64,000 bases of DNA, from assembly GCF_007830065.1 (NCBI RefSeq), contig NZ_VLKK01000001.1:62001-126000 (forward strand), read 5' to 3'. The number at the start of each line of letters is the position of its first letter. Position 1 is the stretch's first letter. Made by a program: the position numbers and the translations under genes. Of the stretch, positions 19,044 to 27,455 are shown in pieces. This DNA is from Sphingobium wenxiniae (lineage in GTDB: Bacteria; Pseudomonadota; Alphaproteobacteria; Sphingomonadales; Sphingomonadaceae). Below the pieces are notes generated by a model that was not told the DNA's origin, did no database searches, and saw nothing but the letters and a program-made list of their open reading frames with translations.

Positions 19044-21266
19044 ATGCCCTCCAAACTTCCCCGCTCCGCCGCCCTGGCGGCCCTGCTGGCCACTCCCGCC
19101 CTCCCCGCGACAGCGCAGGAAAAGCTGACGCTGGAGCGCGTCTTCGCCAGTCCCGATCTTTCCGGCCCCCAGCCCCGCGCCTTGAAGCTCTCGCCCGACG
19201 GCACGCTCGTCACCCTGCTCCAGCCGCGCGCGGATGAAAAGGACCGCCTCGACCTCTGGGCCGTCGACACCGCCACCGGCGTGCAGCGGATGCTGGTCGA
19301 TTCGAAGAAGACCGGCACCGGCGCGGACCTTTCGGAAGCGGAAAAGATGCAGCGCGAACGCGACCGCTCCGTCGCGGGCAGCACGGGCATCGCCACCTAT
19401 GACTGGGCGCCCGACGGCAAGCATATCCTCGTCCCGGTGGACGGCGACCTCTATCTCGCTGCGCTGGACGGAACCGTCGCCCGCCTGACCGACACGCCCG
19501 AAGGCGAACTGAACGGCGTCGTCAGCCCCAGGGGCGGCTATGTCTCCTATGTCCGCGAAGGCAATGTCTTCGTCCAGCCCATCGGCGGCCAGGCCCGCCA
19601 ACTGACCCAGGGCGCGAGCGACACGATAAGCTGGGGCGTGGCTGAATTTGTGGCTCAAGAGGAAATGGACCGCCGCACCGGCTATTGGTGGTCGCCCGAC
19701 GATGCCCTCATCGCCGTCGCCCGCGTCGATGAAGGCCCGGTCGGCATCGTCACCCGCACCGCCATCGGCGGCGAAGGCACGAAGGTCTACCAGCAGCGCT
19801 ACCCGGCGGCAGGCACCCCCAACGCCCTTGTCGACCTCTATGTCATGAAACCCGACGGCACCGGCCAGAAGAAAGTCGATCTCGGCCCGGACCGCGACAT
19901 CTACCTCGCCCGCGTCGACTGGTCGAAGGACGGCAGGACCCTCTACGTCCAGCGCGAAAACCGCGGCCAGACCCGCCTCGATCTCCTCGCCGTCGATCCC
20001 GCGACGGGCAAGGCGAAAATCATCCTTACCGAAACCGCGAAAAGCTGGATCAACCTTTCCAACAATTTCACCTCGCTCAAGGACGGCAGCTTCCTCTGGT
20101 GGTCGGAAAAGACCGGCCATGGCCATCTCTACCATGTCCGGGGCGGCCGATGGACGCCCCTCACCAGCGGCGATTGGGAAGTCCGCGACATCGTCGGCGT
20201 CGATGAGGCGAAGGGCCTCGTCTACTTCACGGCCAACCGGGAAACCCCGCTGGAACAGCAGCTCTACGCCGCTCCCCTCGCCAAGGCGGGTCCGCTCCGC
20301 CAGCTCACCCGGAACGGCTGGTGGAATGACGCCGTGATGGACGCCAGGGCGACCCGCATCGTCGTCTCCCGCAGCAACGCCGACCAGCCCAGACAGGTCT
20401 ACCTCGCCGATACCGAAGGCAGGCAACTGCAATGGCTGGAGGAGAATGCGGTCCGGGGCGATCATCCCTACGCGCCCTATCTCGCCGCCCATGCGAAGAC
20501 GCGCTTCTCCACCCTGAAAGCCGCCGACGGCACGACGCTCCACGCCCGCATCATGACCCCGCCGCTGAAGCCGGGCCAGCGTTACCCCGTCTTCATGCTC
20601 CATTATGGCGGACCCGGCGGCGGACGGCAGGTCACGAACCAGTGGGGGGCGCCCATCTATCAATATCTGGTGAGCAAGGGCTGGATCGTCTTCGCCATCG
20701 ACAATCGCGGCACGCCCGACCGTGGCAAGGCGTTCGAGGATCACATCCATCGCGCCATGGGCACCGTGGAAGTGGACGATCAGCTCAAGGGCGTGGAATG
20801 GCTGAAAAGCCAGCCCTATGTCGACCCGCATAGGATCGCCACCTATGGCTGGTCCTATGGCGGCTATATGTCGTTGAAGCTGCTGGAAAAGGCCCCCGGC
20901 GTCTTTTCCGCCGCCATCGCGGGCGCGCCGGTCACGAAATGGGAGCTTTACGACACCCATTATACCGAACGCTATCTGGGCAAGCCGCAGGACAAGCCCA
21001 GCGCCTACCCGGCTTCCGATGCGGTCGATGAGTCCGTGAAGATCAAGGACCCCCTGCTCCTCATCCACGGCATGTCGGACGACAATGTCGTGTTCGACAA
21101 CGCCACCGCGATCATGGCGAAGATGCAGGGCGCGGGCATCCCGTTCGAGATGATGGCCTATCCGGGGCAGACCCATCGCGTCGGCGGTCCCGGCATCAGC
21201 GTCCACCTCTGGCGCACGATAGAGGACTTCCTCGACCGCCACGGCACCGGCCCGGTCGAGCCATGA
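19044..21266 (+). CDS. Secreted S9-family dipeptidyl peptidase (DPP-IV-like)
   Basis: A serine peptidase of 740 aa with a signal peptide (MPSKLPRSAALAALLATPAL, cut after ATA). An eight-bladed beta-propeller occupies about residues 60-490 and a C-terminal alpha/beta hydrolase follows. The nucleophile is in TYGWSYGGYMSLK (G-W-S-Y-G-G), the Asp near LIHGMSDDNVVFDN and the His in YPGQTHRVGG. The double-Glu segment AEFVAQEEMDRRTGYWW is the DPP-IV substrate N-terminus anchor, favouring Xaa-Pro dipeptide release. It is probably periplasmic. It stands alone between tRNA-Val and asd. Confidence 0.94.
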   Translation: MPSKLPRSAALAALLATPALPATAQEKLTLERVFASPDLSGPQPRALKLSPDGTLVTLLQPRADEKDRLDLWAVDTATGVQRMLVDSKKTGTGADLSEAEKMQRERDRSVAGSTGIATYDWAPDGKHILVPVDGDLYLAALDGTVARLTDTPEGELNGVVSPRGGYVSYVREGNVFVQPIGGQARQLTQGASDTISWGVAEFVAQEEMDRRTGYWWSPDDALIAVARVDEGPVGIVTRTAIGGEGTKVYQQRYPAAGTPNALVDLYVMKPDGTGQKKVDLGPDRDIYLARVDWSKDGRTLYVQRENRGQTRLDLLAVDPATGKAKIILTETAKSWINLSNNFTSLKDGSFLWWSEKTGHGHLYHVRGGRWTPLTSGDWEVRDIVGVDEAKGLVYFTANRETPLEQQLYAAPLAKAGPLRQLTRNGWWNDAVMDARATRIVVSRSNADQPRQVYLADTEGRQLQWLEENAVRGDHPYAPYLAAHAKTRFSTLKAADGTTLHARIMTPPLKPGQRYPVFMLHYGGPGGGRQVTNQWGAPIYQYLVSKGWIVFAIDNRGTPDRGKAFEDHIHRAMGTVEVDDQLKGVEWLKSQPYVDPHRIATYGWSYGGYMSLKLLEKAPGVFSAAIAGAPVTKWELYDTHYTERYLGKPQDKPSAYPASDAVDESVKIKDPLLLIHGMSDDNVVFDNATAIMAKMQGAGIPFEMMAYPGQTHRVGGPGISVHLWRTIEDFLDRHGTGPVEP

Positions 21267-21333
21267 CCGCTCTTGCTGGTGGTTTGCAGACGTTGCGCAG
21301 GCCCTCTTTCTTCCATCATGCCAGCGAACTTTC

Positions 21334-21367
21334 TTCCGTCATCCCGGCTTTCGCTGGGATGACGGAA
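21334..21367. repeat. Palindromic REP-like hairpin
   Basis: The perfect 12-bp arms TTCCGTCATCCC and GGGATGACGGAA enclose a 10-nt loop in the gap between the DPP-IV gene and asd. No T-tract follows on either strand, so it looks more like a dispersed palindromic element (REP-type, common in sphingomonad intergenic regions) than a simple terminator; it might still stabilise or end the upstream message. Confidence 0.65.
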
Positions 21368-21550
21368 CTGAATGGCGGAAAATGGCGGCAAACCGCTATC
21401 GCCCGACTGTAAATATGCAAGCCCCCCTTTGCGCAAAGTTCATCGGGGAAAGCGGGACTTTCCCGCAATAAACCGCTTCCCGCTGGACAAATGGCGCCAC
21501 AGCGCTATGGCCCCCACTCCGCAATTTTGCATGGAGTGGAGTGTTTAGTC

Positions 21551-22576
21551 ATGGGTTATAAGGTCGTCGTCGTTGGTGCCACCGGTAATGTGGGCCGCGA
21601 GATGCTGACCATTCTCGCCGAACGCGAGTTCCCGATTGACGAGGTCGCGGCGGTTGCATCGCCCCGGTCGCATGGCACCGATGTCGATTTCGGTGACACC
21701 GGCAAGACGCTCAAATGCAAGAATATCGAAAATTTCGACTTCACCGGATGGGACATCGCCCTGTTTGCCGCAGGTTCGGGGCCGACGGCCGAACATGCCC
21801 CCAGGGCGGCGGCGGCGGGCTGCGTGGTGATCGACAATTCGTCGCTCTACCGCATGGACCCGGACGTGCCCCTGATCGTGCCCGAAGTGAATCCGGACGC
21901 GATCGACGGCTACAAGAAGAAGAACATCATCGCCAACCCCAACTGCTCGACCGCGCAGATGGTCGTGGCCCTGAAGCCCCTGCATGACGCCGCGAAGATC
22001 AAGCGCGTGGTCGTCGCCACCTATCAGTCGGTGTCGGGCGCGGGCAAGGCGGGCATGGATGAGCTGTTCGAACAGTCGCGCAACATCTTTGTCGGCGATC
22101 CGGCGGAGGCGAAGAAGTTCACCAAGCAGATCGCCTTCAACGTGATCCCGCACATCGACGTCTTCCTGGACGACGGCTCGACCAAGGAAGAATGGAAGAT
22201 GGTCGCGGAAACCAAGAAGATCCTCGATCCCAGGATCAAGGTCACGGCGACCTGCGTGCGCGTGCCCGTCTTCGTCGGCCATAGCGAAGCGCTCAACATC
22301 GAGTTCGAGAACGAGATTTCCGCCAAGGAAGCCCAGGACATCCTGCGCGAAGCGCCCGGCATCATGCTCGTCGACAAGCGTGAGGACGGCGGCTACGTCA
22401 CCCCCGTCGAATGCGTGGGCGACTATGCCACCTTCGTCAGCCGCGTGCGCGAGGATTCGACCGTCGACAACGGCCTCTCCCTCTGGTGCGTCAGCGACAA
22501 CCTTCGCAAGGGCGCTGCGCTGAACGCCGTGCAGATCGCCGAACTGCTGGGCCGGCGCCACCTCAAGAAGGGCTGA
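21551..22576 (+). CDS. asd: Aspartate-semialdehyde dehydrogenase
   Basis: An enzyme of 341 aa that reduces L-aspartyl-4-phosphate with NADPH to aspartate semialdehyde, the branch point to lysine/diaminopimelate, threonine and methionine. The N-terminus MGYKVVVVGATGNVGREML is the Rossmann GATGxVG loop; the active-site Cys is in IIANPNCSTAQMVV; and VFVGHSEALNIEFE carries the conserved His. The start ATG is preferred over an upstream in-frame Met because it begins exactly at the family N-terminus. A membrane protein gene follows 11 nt later. Confidence 0.97.
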   Translation: MGYKVVVVGATGNVGREMLTILAEREFPIDEVAAVASPRSHGTDVDFGDTGKTLKCKNIENFDFTGWDIALFAAGSGPTAEHAPRAAAAGCVVIDNSSLYRMDPDVPLIVPEVNPDAIDGYKKKNIIANPNCSTAQMVVALKPLHDAAKIKRVVVATYQSVSGAGKAGMDELFEQSRNIFVGDPAEAKKFTKQIAFNVIPHIDVFLDDGSTKEEWKMVAETKKILDPRIKVTATCVRVPVFVGHSEALNIEFENEISAKEAQDILREAPGIMLVDKREDGGYVTPVECVGDYATFVSRVREDSTVDNGLSLWCVSDNLRKGAALNAVQIAELLGRRHLKKG

Positions 22577-22587
22577 GGCCCAACGCC

Positions 22588-23229
22588 ATGATCCCCGGCG
22601 CTGCCGTCTGGAAGGCTCTTCCACTACGGCAGCGCTGGATGATCGCGCTTCTGCTCGTCGCCGTCGCGCTCGCGAACATCGCGCAGCCCTATCCCGATCT
22701 GGCTCCGCTCCAGCACGGTCCCACCGTTCTTCTCCTTCTCGCCGCGCCATGGCTCCTGCGCCGCTGGCCCCTCTCCGACCGGGCCGTGATGTGCATCGCC
22801 CTGTTCCTGTTCCTGCACACGCTGGGCGCGCGGTACATCTATTCCTACGTCCCCTATGACGACTGGGCGCGGATGCTGGCCGGGCGGGATATTTCCACGG
22901 TCTTCGGCCTCCGCCGCAACGGCTATGACCGCCTCGTCCACTTCGCCTTCGGCGCGCTTCTCACCGGCCCGCTGGCGGAAACCGCCCGCCGCCATGGCGG
23001 CCTCACCCGCGTCTGGAGCGTCCTTTTCGCCTTCGCCGCCATTGGCCTGGGCAGCGCGCTCTATGAAATCTTCGAATGGCTCCTGACCCTGATCGCGGCA
23101 GGCGGGACGGCGGACTATTATAACGGGCAGCAAGGGGACATATGGGATCCGCAAAAGGACATGGCCGCCGCCCAGATCGGCAGCGCCCTCACTGTCCTGT
23201 CCGCGATCTTTCCTCTCCGCCGGAAATAG
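22588..23229 (+). CDS. DUF2238/YjdF-like integral membrane protein
   Basis: An inner-membrane protein of 213 aa with about six hydrophobic helices. The family pattern is present: LHTLGARYIYSYVPY, YDRLVHFAFGALL, LYEIFEWLLTLI and the acidic-aromatic GQQGDIWDPQKDMAAAQIG before the last helix. The conserved H, E and D residues in or near the membrane suggest a metal or ion site, but no function is established for the family. The gene begins 11 nt after asd and is likely co-transcribed with it. Confidence 0.82.
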   Translation: MIPGAAVWKALPLRQRWMIALLLVAVALANIAQPYPDLAPLQHGPTVLLLLAAPWLLRRWPLSDRAVMCIALFLFLHTLGARYIYSYVPYDDWARMLAGRDISTVFGLRRNGYDRLVHFAFGALLTGPLAETARRHGGLTRVWSVLFAFAAIGLGSALYEIFEWLLTLIAAGGTADYYNGQQGDIWDPQKDMAAAQIGSALTVLSAIFPLRRK

Positions 23230-23315
23230 GAAATAGGAAAATCGCCTTGCCCCCGGGCCGCCCCGCACTTTTAAATCTCAACTCTTCGCTATTTCATTCT
23301 TGGATTCTCCATCCC

Positions 23316-24098
23316 ATGCCCATCCACTCCAAAGCCAGCCCCGCCGACATCATGCCCCTCGCCACCGTGATGGCCCGTCTCCGCGATCCCGAAACCGGTT
23401 GCCCCTGGGACATCGAACAGGACTTCGCCAGCATCGCCCCCTACACCATCGAGGAAGCCTATGAAGTCGCCGATGCGATCGAACGCAATGATATGGCCGG
23501 GCTACGCGATGAACTGGGCGACCTTCTGCTACAGGTCGTCTTTCACAGCCGCATGGCCGAACAGGCGGGCCATTTCCGCTTGCAGGAGGTGATCGACGGC
23601 ATCACCGCCAAGATGATCCGCCGCCATCCCCATGTCTTTGGCGATACCGCCCGGCGCGAGGACGGTCACGCCCAATGGGAAACGATCAAGGCCGCCGAAC
23701 GGGCGGAGAAGGACTCCGACCCCAGCGCCCTTGCCGGCGTCGCCGTTGCCATTCCTGCCCTGCTCCGCGCCGAAAAGCTCCAGAAGCGCGCCGCCCGCAC
23801 CGGCTTCGACTGGCCCGACACGCAGGGCGTCCGAGCCAAGATCATGGAGGAGCTGGCCGAAGTCGAAGCCGCCACCTCCCCTCAGGAGCAGGAGGAGGAA
23901 ATCGGCGACCTTCTCTTCGCCGTGGTCAATCTCGCCCGCCATATGAAGGTCGATCCCGAAGTCGCCCTGCGCGCGGCCAACAGCAAGTTCGAACGCCGTT
24001 TCCGCCAGATGGAGGACATGGCCGGAGAGCGCTTTTCCGTTCTCCCGCTGGATGCAAAGGAAGTCCTCTGGCAACGCGCCAAGGGCAAGGAGTCCTAA
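23316..24098 (+). CDS. mazG: MazG nucleoside triphosphate pyrophosphohydrolase
   Basis: An enzyme of 260 aa that hydrolyses NTPs and dNTPs to monophosphates and PPi, a house-cleaning role tied in E. coli to (p)ppGpp levels. It has two MazG domains: the first with PETGCPWDIEQDF, EEAYEVADAIE and DELGDLLLQVVFH (E-E-x-x-E and E-x-x-D metal ligands), the second with IMEELAEVEAA and EEEIGDLLFAVVN. The start MPIHSKASPADIMPL was chosen; an upstream frame extends into the previous gene. It converges on hflX with a 4-nt stop overlap. Confidence 0.95.
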   Translation: MPIHSKASPADIMPLATVMARLRDPETGCPWDIEQDFASIAPYTIEEAYEVADAIERNDMAGLRDELGDLLLQVVFHSRMAEQAGHFRLQEVIDGITAKMIRRHPHVFGDTARREDGHAQWETIKAAERAEKDSDPSALAGVAVAIPALLRAEKLQKRAARTGFDWPDTQGVRAKIMEELAEVEAATSPQEQEEEIGDLLFAVVNLARHMKVDPEVALRAANSKFERRFRQMEDMAGERFSVLPLDAKEVLWQRAKGKES

Positions 24099-25417
24099 TC
24101 CGCGCGTCTCTTGAGGAAACGCGCCATGGCCGAATCCGACAGGCGCACCTCCACGATCATCTCGCCCGCCTCCGAGCGGCTGGACAATACCTCGCCATGC
24201 TCATGCAACCACGCAACCGCCGCCCCGTCGGCCAGCGAAACATGCAACGCATGAACAATGGCCCCCGCCGTCAGCCGCGCGCCGATCGTCCGTTGAAGCG
24301 CGTCAATGCCTTCGCCTGTCAGAGCAGACAGGATCACCACGTCATCCCGCCGCGCCGCGACTTCGTGCGTCAAGGCCGCCGCTTCCGGGTCCAGCAGGTC
24401 CAGCTTGTTCCAAGCCTCGATGATCGCAGGTGAAGCGCTATCGGCTTCGCCGCCATCTCCCGCAACGCCCAGTTCGCGCAGCACATCGATCACATCATCC
24501 CGCTGCGCTTCCGTGTCGGGATGCGCGATATCGCGGACGTGCACGATCATGTCCGCCGACAGCACCTCCTCCAGCGTGGCGCGAAAGGCTGCGATAAGCT
24601 GCGTGGGAAGATCGGAAACGAAGCCCACCGTGTCGGACAGGATCGCCTTGTCCAGTCCCGGCAGCGCGATCTGCCGCATCGTCGGATCGAGCGTCGCGAA
24701 CAGCAGGTCCTGAGCCATGACGTCCGCGCCGGTAAGGCGGTTGAACAGGGTCGACTTGCCCGCATTGGTGTAGCCGACCAGTGCGATCACCGGCCAGGGC
24801 GCGCGCTGCCGCCGGGCGCGGTGCAGGCCGCGCGTGCGCGTCACCTGATCCAGTTCGCGGCGGATCTTGGCCATGCGATCACGGATCATGCGCCTGTCGG
24901 CCTCGATCTGCGTTTCGCCCGGACCGCCCAGGAAGCCGAACCCGCCCCTTTGCCGTTCAAGGTGAGTCCAACTGCGGACCAGCCGGCCCGCCTGATAGTC
25001 GAGATGGGCCAGTTCGACCTGCAAGCGCCCTTCATTGGTGGCCGCACGTTCGCCGAATATTTCCAGGATCAGGCCGGTGCGGTCGATCACCTTTGCGGAG
25101 GTCGCCTTTTCAAGATTGCTTTGCTGGACCGGGCTGAGGCCATTGTCCACGATGACCAGTTCGGCCTCTTCCGCCTCCACCAGCGCCGCGATGCTTTCCA
25201 CCTGTCCGCTGCCGAACAATGTCGCGGGCTTGCGGTCGCGAACGCGGAAGGCCTGGGCCGCGCAAACGTCGATGCCGATCGCCAGCGCAAGCCCCTTGGC
25301 CTCTTCAAGGCGCGCATCGCTGTCCCGTCGCTCCGCGCCCTGCGTCTCCGCCCGCACCACGACCGCCCGGGCGCCGCGGCTCACCTCATCGGAGGAATCA
25401 CGGTTGAAGGTCGCCAT
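24095..25417 (-). CDS. hflX: HflX, ribosome-associated GTPase
   Basis: A GTPase of 440 aa that binds the 50S subunit and splits stalled ribosomes in stress. The N-terminal HflX domain (KPATLFGSGQVE, VDNGLSPVQQSNLE) is followed by a coiled-coil region with GGPGETQIEADRR, the family hallmark. The G domain has G1 VGYTNAGKSTLFN, G3 DTVGFVSDLP and G4 NKLD. It is the last gene of the leftward dusB-ntr-hfq operon, 53 nt after hfq. The pairing hfq-hflX is old and widely conserved. Confidence 0.96.
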   Translation of the reverse strand: MATFNRDSSDEVSRGARAVVVRAETQGAERRDSDARLEEAKGLALAIGIDVCAAQAFRVRDRKPATLFGSGQVESIAALVEAEEAELVIVDNGLSPVQQSNLEKATSAKVIDRTGLILEIFGERAATNEGRLQVELAHLDYQAGRLVRSWTHLERQRGGFGFLGGPGETQIEADRRMIRDRMAKIRRELDQVTRTRGLHRARRQRAPWPVIALVGYTNAGKSTLFNRLTGADVMAQDLLFATLDPTMRQIALPGLDKAILSDTVGFVSDLPTQLIAAFRATLEEVLSADMIVHVRDIAHPDTEAQRDDVIDVLRELGVAGDGGEADSASPAIIEAWNKLDLLDPEAAALTHEVAARRDDVVILSALTGEGIDALQRTIGARLTAGAIVHALHVSLADGAAVAWLHEHGEVLSSRSEAGEMIVEVRLSDSAMARFLKRRAD

Positions 25418-25470
25418 GCGAACCTAGCCGCCGCAGGCCTGAGATGAACAAACGAGGAAGACCAATGGGA

Positions 25471-25947
25471 TCAGTCTTCCCCTTCGCCGGATAGATCGAT
25501 CGAATGGAGCGGTTGCACCGTGGAAATGGCGTGCTTGTAGACAAACTGAACCATGCCGTCGCGTTCCAGCAACATGCAGAAAAGATCGAAAGCTGCGATC
25601 TCTCCCTGCAACATGACGCCGTTTACAAGGAACATCGTCACCGGACTGCCTGACGTCCGCACCGCGTTGAGGAAAATCTCCTGCAGCAGCCGGGGTTTGC
25701 CATTGCCCTCGCCCGCCTTGCGAATATCGGCCAGGTCCATGGATTGCGCGGGCATGATCGTCGAAATCGCATGTTTGTAGACAAGCTGCGATTGACCGTC
25801 GCGACGCAACAGCACGGAAAAATTGTCGAACCAGGTGATGATGCCTTGCAGCTTGACGCCCTTGACCAGGAACATGGTTACCGGGGTCTTGCTCTTGCGC
25901 AGGCTGTTCAGGAAAATATCCTGTAGATTGTTCACTTTATCGGCCAT
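25471..25947 (-). CDS. hfq: Hfq with two tandem Sm domains in one polypeptide
   Basis: An RNA chaperone of 158 aa, about twice the usual Hfq length. Domain 1 (about residues 5-70) has [39 protein letters not shown] and the Sm2 motif [11 protein letters not shown]. Domain 2 (about 85-150) repeats this as [39 protein letters not shown] and [11 protein letters not shown]. Both copies keep the YKHA uridine-pocket motif. Three such chains would make a hexamer-like ring. The duplication is known in Sphingomonadales. It sits between ntrX and hflX. Confidence 0.96.
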   Translation of the reverse strand: MADKVNNLQDIFLNSLRKSKTPVTMFLVKGVKLQGIITWFDNFSVLLRRDGQSQLVYKHAISTIMPAQSMDLADIRKAGEGNGKPRLLQEIFLNAVRTSGSPVTMFLVNGVMLQGEIAAFDLFCMLLERDGMVQFVYKHAISTVQPLHSIDLSGEGED

Positions 25948-26081
25948 GGTCTTCGCCAGTCCTTTATTGGCGGGACGTTACCCGCACGCGCATCCCTGGG
26001 CAGGATATCTTGCCTGCTTCCGCCAATCGGAAACGGATGGACATTACCGCAATTGCGAAGGGTCGTCCACCCGGCATCCGA

Positions 26082-27455
26082 TCAGCTATCCTTGCCTTCC
26101 GTGATACCCAAGAGCTTCAGCTTGCGATGCAGAGCGGAGCGCTCCATCCCGATGAAGGTTGCTGTGCGGGAGATATTGCCCGAAAAGCGCCTGATCTGAA
26201 TGCGCAGATATTCCCGTTCAAAGCTCTCGCGCGCTTCGCGCAACGGGGCACCCATGATGGCGGATTGTCCGATCCCCTCCTCTCCGCCGTTGCTCGTCAA
26301 CTCGGCTGGGAGCATGTCCAGTTCGATACGGCCGATCCGATCGCCGGGCGCCAGAATCATCGTGCGCTCGATCACGTTGCGCAATTGACGGACATTCCCC
26401 GGCCATTCATTCGCCTGCAAGGCGGCCATGGCATCGCTGGCGATCTCGGGCGATGGTACGCGCCGATCAGCGGCGAACCGGGCGAGATAATGTTCGACCA
26501 GAGGCGGGATGTCGTCCCGACGCTCCGCCAGGGGCGGAATCGTAAGCGGCACGACGTTCAGACGGTAGAACAGGTCCTCGCGAAACCGCCGCTCCTCGAT
26601 TTCAACCGCAAGGTCGCGCGCCGTGGACGATATGACGCGCACATCCACCTTAACCTGCCGTTGCCCGCTGACACGCGTGAAGCTCTGGTCCGTAAGAACG
26701 CGCAGGATCTTGCCCTGCGTCGTGATCGGCATGTCGGCGATCTCGTCCAGATAGAGCGTGCCGCCATGCGCCTGTTCCAGATAACCCGGCCGGACCAGAC
26801 CGCTGGGATCCTCCACGCCGAACAGTTCCTCCTCGACGCGATCCGGGTCCATGCGGGCGGCCGCCACGATGATGAAGGGCGCATCGGCCCGCCCGCTCCA
26901 GTTATGCAACATGCGGGCAGCGACTTCCTTGCCCACGCCCGCCGGACCGGAAATGAGGACGCGGCTGCCCGTGCCTGCCACTTTCTTGATCGTGGCGCGC
27001 ACGGCGTTGATGGCGGCCGAGCTTCCGGTCAATTCGTCGTCCTGACCGAAGCGGGCTTTCAAGACCTGATTTTCCCGACGCAGCCGTTCCGTCTCGGTGG
27101 CCCGCGATACCAGGTGCAAGAGCCGGTCGGCCTCAAAGGGCTTTTCGATGAAATCCGTTGCTCCCTTGCGGATCGCGGCGACGGCCGTGTCGATATTGCC
27201 ATGACCGGAAATCATCAGGACCGGAATGGTAGGATCGCGGCGCTTGACCTCATCCAGAAGGTCAAGACCGTCCATTCGCGAGCCTTGCAGCCAGACGTCG
27301 AGCAGGACGAGCGAAGGACGCCGGGAATCCAGGGCCTCGATAGCCGCATCGCTATGGGCGGCGGTCCGGGTCGTGAACCCCTCGTCTTCTAGAACCCCCG
27401 CGACCAGATCGCGAATGTCCTCTTCATCGTCGACTATCAGAATATCAAGCGCCAT
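26082..27455 (-). CDS. ntrX: NtrX response regulator (AAA+, Fis-type DNA binding)
   Basis: A protein of 457 aa: receiver domain (ILIVDDEEDIRDL, phospho-Asp in LVLLDVWLQG), AAA+ domain with Walker A GPAGVGKEVAARML, and C-terminal Fis-type helix-turn-helix (RTATFIGMERSALHRKLKLL). Where sigma54 activators carry GAFTGA, this protein has ELFGVEDPSGLVRPGYLEQA, so the sigma54-contact loop is lost, as in other NtrX. It is partnered with NtrY, overlapping its gene by 11 nt. The role in nitrogen/redox/envelope control is by family. Confidence 0.94.
   Translation of the reverse strand: MALDILIVDDEEDIRDLVAGVLEDEGFTTRTAAHSDAAIEALDSRRPSLVLLDVWLQGSRMDGLDLLDEVKRRDPTIPVLMISGHGNIDTAVAAIRKGATDFIEKPFEADRLLHLVSRATETERLRRENQVLKARFGQDDELTGSSAAINAVRATIKKVAGTGSRVLISGPAGVGKEVAARMLHNWSGRADAPFIIVAAARMDPDRVEEELFGVEDPSGLVRPGYLEQAHGGTLYLDEIADMPITTQGKILRVLTDQSFTRVSGQRQVKVDVRVISSTARDLAVEIEERRFREDLFYRLNVVPLTIPPLAERRDDIPPLVEHYLARFAADRRVPSPEIASDAMAALQANEWPGNVRQLRNVIERTMILAPGDRIGRIELDMLPAELTSNGGEEGIGQSAIMGAPLREARESFEREYLRIQIRRFSGNISRTATFIGMERSALHRKLKLLGITEGKDS

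Noticed and set aside
18897-21242. Minus-strand open frame of 781 codons opposite the DPP-IV gene
   Set aside because: The sense strand has a full catalytic triad and signal peptide; the antisense product shows no motif and runs into the tRNA-Val end.
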